DNA of 8,410 bases from Chloroflexota bacterium (GTDB lineage Bacteria; Chloroflexota; Dehalococcoidia; GIF9; UBA5629). The notes beneath the pieces are model-generated. The model was given only the letters and a program-made list of their open reading frames with translations, was not told the origin of the DNA and made no database searches. The stretch spans positions 215,099 to 223,508 of the forward strand of contig CP070642.1 of the NCBI GenBank assembly GCA_020354105.1. The letters run 5' to 3'. Shown in pieces: positions 5,823 to 8,410 of this stretch (its first letter is position 1; each line of letters opens with the position of its first letter). Both the position numbers and the translations under genes were made by a program.

Positions 5823-7981
5823 GCCGAGCCATGACAAAGCGCGTGCATAAGGCGCTGGCGGACGAAAATTTACAAACTGCCCTTACCAGATTGATGGGAC
5901 TGATTAAATTCGCCCGCCAGATAGCGTTCACCGGCATAGATTTTGAATCTCTAAGCAAGGAAATACGCCGTGTGAAGGAGAAATCAATTGCCAGCCTCCC
6001 ACAACTAGTGGAACAGTTCAAGTCAAAAGCCACTGAGGCTGGCGCCATAGTTTATGAAGCTGAAGATGCCGAGGATGCCAATAATTATGTGCTGAAACTG
6101 TCACAAAAACACGATGTGAAACATATAGTCAAATCAAAGTCCATGCTGGGCGAAGAAATCGAGCTGAGAGAGCATCTTGAGCAAGCCGGCATTAAGGTAA
6201 CGGAAACTGACATCGGTGAGTGGATTGTCCAGCTAGCTGGGGAACGGCCAGCGCATATAGTAGGACCAGCGGTACATAAGACCATCGAGCAGGTAGCTGA
6301 GCTCATCTCCAAGGCTACCGGTCAAGAGCTTGGAACTGACCCTCAAGCTCTCCTGGATGCAGCACGTAGCGCATTGAGGCAGACTTATATCGATGCTGAT
6401 ATGGGTATTTCGGGAGCTAATATCGCCATAGCTGAGACGGGGACTTTGACCATCGTAACCAACGAAGGTAACGGCTGTATGGCGACCACTTTGCCTCCGG
6501 TTCATGTGGCAGTGGTTGGCTATGAAAAGATAGTATCAAGCTGGGAAGATGCCGCAGCCATATTCAGATTACTCAGTAGATGCACTGCAGGCATGAAGAT
6601 GCCGGTATATATCTCCCACATCACCGGTCCCAGTCTTACTGATGCCATCCCTGGATCAATACTGCACGGCGCCGGAGGTCCCGGCGAAGTCCACATTGTT
6701 CTGGTGGACAATGGGCGCCTGCAGATGAGAGAAGCTGCTGAGTTCAGGGAAGCGCTGTATTGCATTAAATGTGGTACCTGTCTTAATGTCTGCCCTGTTT
6801 TTGCCTCGCTCGCCGGGCAGACTTACGGACATATATACCAAGGCGGAATCGGTACTGTGTTGACAGCATTTTTACATGGCATGGACAATGCTGAAGACAT
6901 AGCCAGCCTGTGTCTGAGCTGCATGGCTTGTAAGGAAGCCTGTCCAGCTGGCATCGATATACCACGAATGATAACAAAGCTAAGAGCCAGCTTGGCAGAA
7001 GAAAAAGGCTTGCCGTGGATGAGCAAGGTGGCTTACCGAGGGATATTAAAGTACCCACAAAGGTTAGATAGCACCGTAAAAGCCGGCTCATATTTGCTGC
7101 AACCTTTCGCTGACAAGGATTCTATGATAAGGCGGCTTCCCTATCCGTTAAATTCTCTGACTCAAGCCATCAGCTTACCGGCACCGACACATCAACCAAT
7201 ACGTGACAGGTTGAAGAACCACTGGACACCAAAAGAAGTAGGCAAGCCCAAGGTGGCTTTCTACTCCGGCTGTATTGCCGCTTATGCCTATCCCGAAATC
7301 GGTGAGGACGTGATCAATGTCATTAAAGAATACGGCGCCGAGCCTTATTATCCTATTGGCCAGGCATGCTGTGGCGCTCCGGCTTTCTTTGCCGGGGACT
7401 TTGACACGGCTTTGAGTTTAGCCAAAACGAACATCGCTGCCCTGGAAGAGATGAGCCCGGATTATATCGTCACCGTATGCCCAGGTTGCGCTACCGTGAT
7501 ACAACGGGAGTATCCAGAACTAACCACCAGTGAGCCTGAGTGGAACCAGCGAGCCAGAGCCATCTCTGACAAAATTCGTGACTTCTCCCAGCTAGTCCTC
7601 GAATTAGAACCTTCGGCAGAAAAAAAGCCTTCACGAAATCGGAAAATTACCTACCATGACCCCTGTCATCTTAAACGAGGTATAGGCATCTCCAATGAGC
7701 CCAGAAAATTGCTCGAACGAGAGGGTTTCGAGTTGGTGGAGATGGCAGACGCCGATGCCTGTTGCGGCTTCGGTGGCCACATTGTACTTGACTATCCAAA
7801 GCTATCTGCTGCAATATTAAAACGAAAACTGAAAAACATTGAGGCGACCGGCGTTGACACTGTAGTAACCAATTGCTTACCTTGCGTGCTACAACTCAGA
7901 GGCGGCCTTGATAAAATCCACACCAAAACAAAAGTAATACACAGCGCTGAACTGCTATCGAAGTGCCGGGAGGCTACATAG
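5819..7981 (+). CDS. Fused LutB-LutA (LldF-LldE) iron-sulfur protein of 2-hydroxyacid oxidation
   Basis: 720 residues joining two Lut subunits. Residues 1-300 are LutB-type: a helical lead, VKSKSM (104-109), ETDIGEWIVQLA (129-140), AHIVGPAVHK (145-154), DADMGISGA and AETGTL (205-210). Two 4Fe-4S motifs follow: C315-C318-C321-C325P and C365-C368-C371-C375P. The C-terminal half (about 477-720) is LutA/GlpC-type with two CCG domains: C485, CCG at 517-519, CPGC at 554-557, then HDPCH (C616), CCG at 648-650 and CLPC at 686-689. LutABC (LldEFG) oxidise L-lactate to pyruvate in the cytoplasm or at the membrane face; LldE-LldF fusions are known in sulfate reducers such as Desulfovibrio (DVU3033). All cluster cysteines are present, so the protein should be active. 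The acceptor and exact substrate cannot be read from sequence; lactate is the default. ATG 5819 has GAGG at 5809-5812 six bases upstream, better than ATG 5831, and overlaps the previous gene (ATGA). Confidence 0.93.
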   Translation: MSRAMTKRVHKALADENLQTALTRLMGLIKFARQIAFTGIDFESLSKEIRRVKEKSIASLPQLVEQFKSKATEAGAIVYEAEDAEDANNYVLKLSQKHDVKHIVKSKSMLGEEIELREHLEQAGIKVTETDIGEWIVQLAGERPAHIVGPAVHKTIEQVAELISKATGQELGTDPQALLDAARSALRQTYIDADMGISGANIAIAETGTLTIVTNEGNGCMATTLPPVHVAVVGYEKIVSSWEDAAAIFRLLSRCTAGMKMPVYISHITGPSLTDAIPGSILHGAGGPGEVHIVLVDNGRLQMREAAEFREALYCIKCGTCLNVCPVFASLAGQTYGHIYQGGIGTVLTAFLHGMDNAEDIASLCLSCMACKEACPAGIDIPRMITKLRASLAEEKGLPWMSKVAYRGILKYPQRLDSTVKAGSYLLQPFADKDSMIRRLPYPLNSLTQAISLPAPTHQPIRDRLKNHWTPKEVGKPKVAFYSGCIAAYAYPEIGEDVINVIKEYGAEPYYPIGQACCGAPAFFAGDFDTALSLAKTNIAALEEMSPDYIVTVCPGCATVIQREYPELTTSEPEWNQRARAISDKIRDFSQLVLELEPSAEKKPSRNRKITYHDPCHLKRGIGISNEPRKLLEREGFELVEMADADACCGFGGHIVLDYPKLSAAILKRKLKNIEATGVDTVVTNCLPCVLQLRGGLDKIHTKTKVIHSAELLSKCREAT

Positions 7982-8069
7982 CAAGAACCCATTATAACCT
8001 GAAAGTGATTGTTTAAGTAAACCATGATATTATAGCCTCCGAAGTCGGATATTTCAGGATCAGATATAT
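7982..8069 (+). other. Intergenic spacer with two short palindromes, no clear terminator
   Basis: This is the largest gap between genes in the window. Two inverted repeats with the same geometry (5-base arms, AG centre) are present: GTTTA-AG-TAAAC at 8011-8022, which extends to 8008-8025 with one mismatched pair, and TCCGA-AG-TCGGA at 8038-8049. A -10-like TATTAT lies between them at 8028-8033, but no well-spaced -35 element is convincing. Neither repeat is followed by a T run, so they do not look like intrinsic terminators. Operator sites for the following gene are possible but unproven. Confidence 0.4.
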
Positions 8070-8410
8070 ATGAACTCGAAGCTCAAATTCAAAGGGTTAT
8101 TTCTTATCCTGGCTGTTCTCACGGCTCTGGGTTTATTTCTAAGTAGTTCCGTTGCTACTACCGCAGCCAACCGGATGTACCATTACGAGTCCATAAATGT
8201 TGACATCCAGATTCTGGAAAATTCAGACCTAGTAATCAGCGAGACACAGACTTTCGCTTTCACCTCAGGCGATTTCCATTACGGGTTCAGATCGATACCC
8301 ACCGACAGACTTGAATCGATCGACAACGTAGAAGGCTGGGAAGACGGTCGGCAATACCAGTTGAATCCGTTGGTAAAAGAGTGGATAGAGATCCGGCAAA
8401 AAACTGGCAC
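8070..8410 (+). CDS. DUF2207 predicted membrane protein, N-terminal part (cut by window edge)
   Basis: The open frame from ATG 8070 runs 113 codons to the right edge without a stop. Residues 1-8 are lysine-rich and 9-27 strongly hydrophobic (GLFLILAVLTALGLFLSSS), a signal peptide or N-terminal anchor, with a small-residue stretch (SVATTAA) near 27-33 that could allow cleavage. The exported part matches the DUF2207 pattern as I recall it: YHYESINVDIQILENSDLVI, an ETQTFAFTSGDFHYGFRSIP segment and an ESIDNVEGWEDG stretch, which form the beta-rich outer domain. Full members are usually about 550-650 residues with further membrane spans and a glycine-rich tail; their function is not known. A weak AGGA lies at 8056-8059, ten bases from the ATG. 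The spacer upstream separates it from the hydroxyacid cassette, so it is probably its own unit. Confidence 0.8.
   Translation, partial: MNSKLKFKGLFLILAVLTALGLFLSSSVATTAANRMYHYESINVDIQILENSDLVISETQTFAFTSGDFHYGFRSIPTDRLESIDNVEGWEDGRQYQLNPLVKEWIEIRQKTG

Noticed and set aside
8009..8033. Promoter TTGTTT / TATTAT before the DUF2207 gene
   Set aside because: The spacer is only 13 bases, too short to call a standard promoter with confidence.
8038..8049. Intrinsic terminator after the lutB/lutA fusion
   Set aside because: The stem is 5 bases with a 2-base centre and no T run follows, so it does not fit a Rho-independent terminator.

Overview
The window is a densely packed, one-direction (+ strand) stretch of bacterial chromosome. 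The gene content points to an anaerobic or facultative bacterium, most plausibly Chloroflexota (Dehalococcoidia-like). This placement rests on remembered family resemblance (radical-SAM-linked DUF2344 protein, M48 protease, TilS, LarA-like racemase, fused LutB/LutA, DUF2207 protein), not on a search, and is tentative. There are no rRNA or tRNA genes, insertion sequences, CRISPR arrays or clear intrinsic terminators.

Layout. (1) Bases 1-315 are the C-terminal part of a DUF2344 / radical-SAM-linked protein, interrupted by an in-frame TAG at 88-90 although recognisable family sequence continues to the next stop. (2) Bases 333-3769 are a housekeeping run: a membrane M48 (Ste24/HtpX-like) zinc protease, a histidine phosphatase that appears to start at an ATT codon, tilS (tRNA-Ile2 lysidine synthetase, TTG start) and a lone Smr-domain protein overlapping tilS by one base. 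(3) Bases 3816-7981 are a metabolic cassette: a LarA-family nickel-pincer racemase/epimerase, a stand-alone LUD-domain protein, and a 720-residue iron-sulfur protein fusing LutB-like (LUD + two 4Fe-4S) and LutA-like (two CCG domains) halves. (4) After an 88-base spacer with two short palindromes, a secreted or membrane-anchored DUF2207 protein starts at 8070 and runs off the right edge.

Working together. The cassette in (3) is best read as interconversion of the stereoisomers of a 2-hydroxyacid by the LarA homologue, followed by oxidation of one isomer by the Lut/Lld-type iron-sulfur complex. Lactate is the default guess, but LarA homologues act on several 2-hydroxyacids, so the substrate is open. 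The stand-alone LUD protein is not an ordinary LutC by eye: it looks like a diverged copy of the LutB LUD half of the adjacent fusion, lacking a short histidine-containing segment.

Most worth a second look: the ATT start of the phosphatase, the amber-interrupted DUF2344 gene, the racemase-plus-LUD-duplication-plus-fusion cassette, and the lone Smr protein whose LDxHG-type motif has degenerated. None of these amounts to a wholly new system on sequence reading alone.
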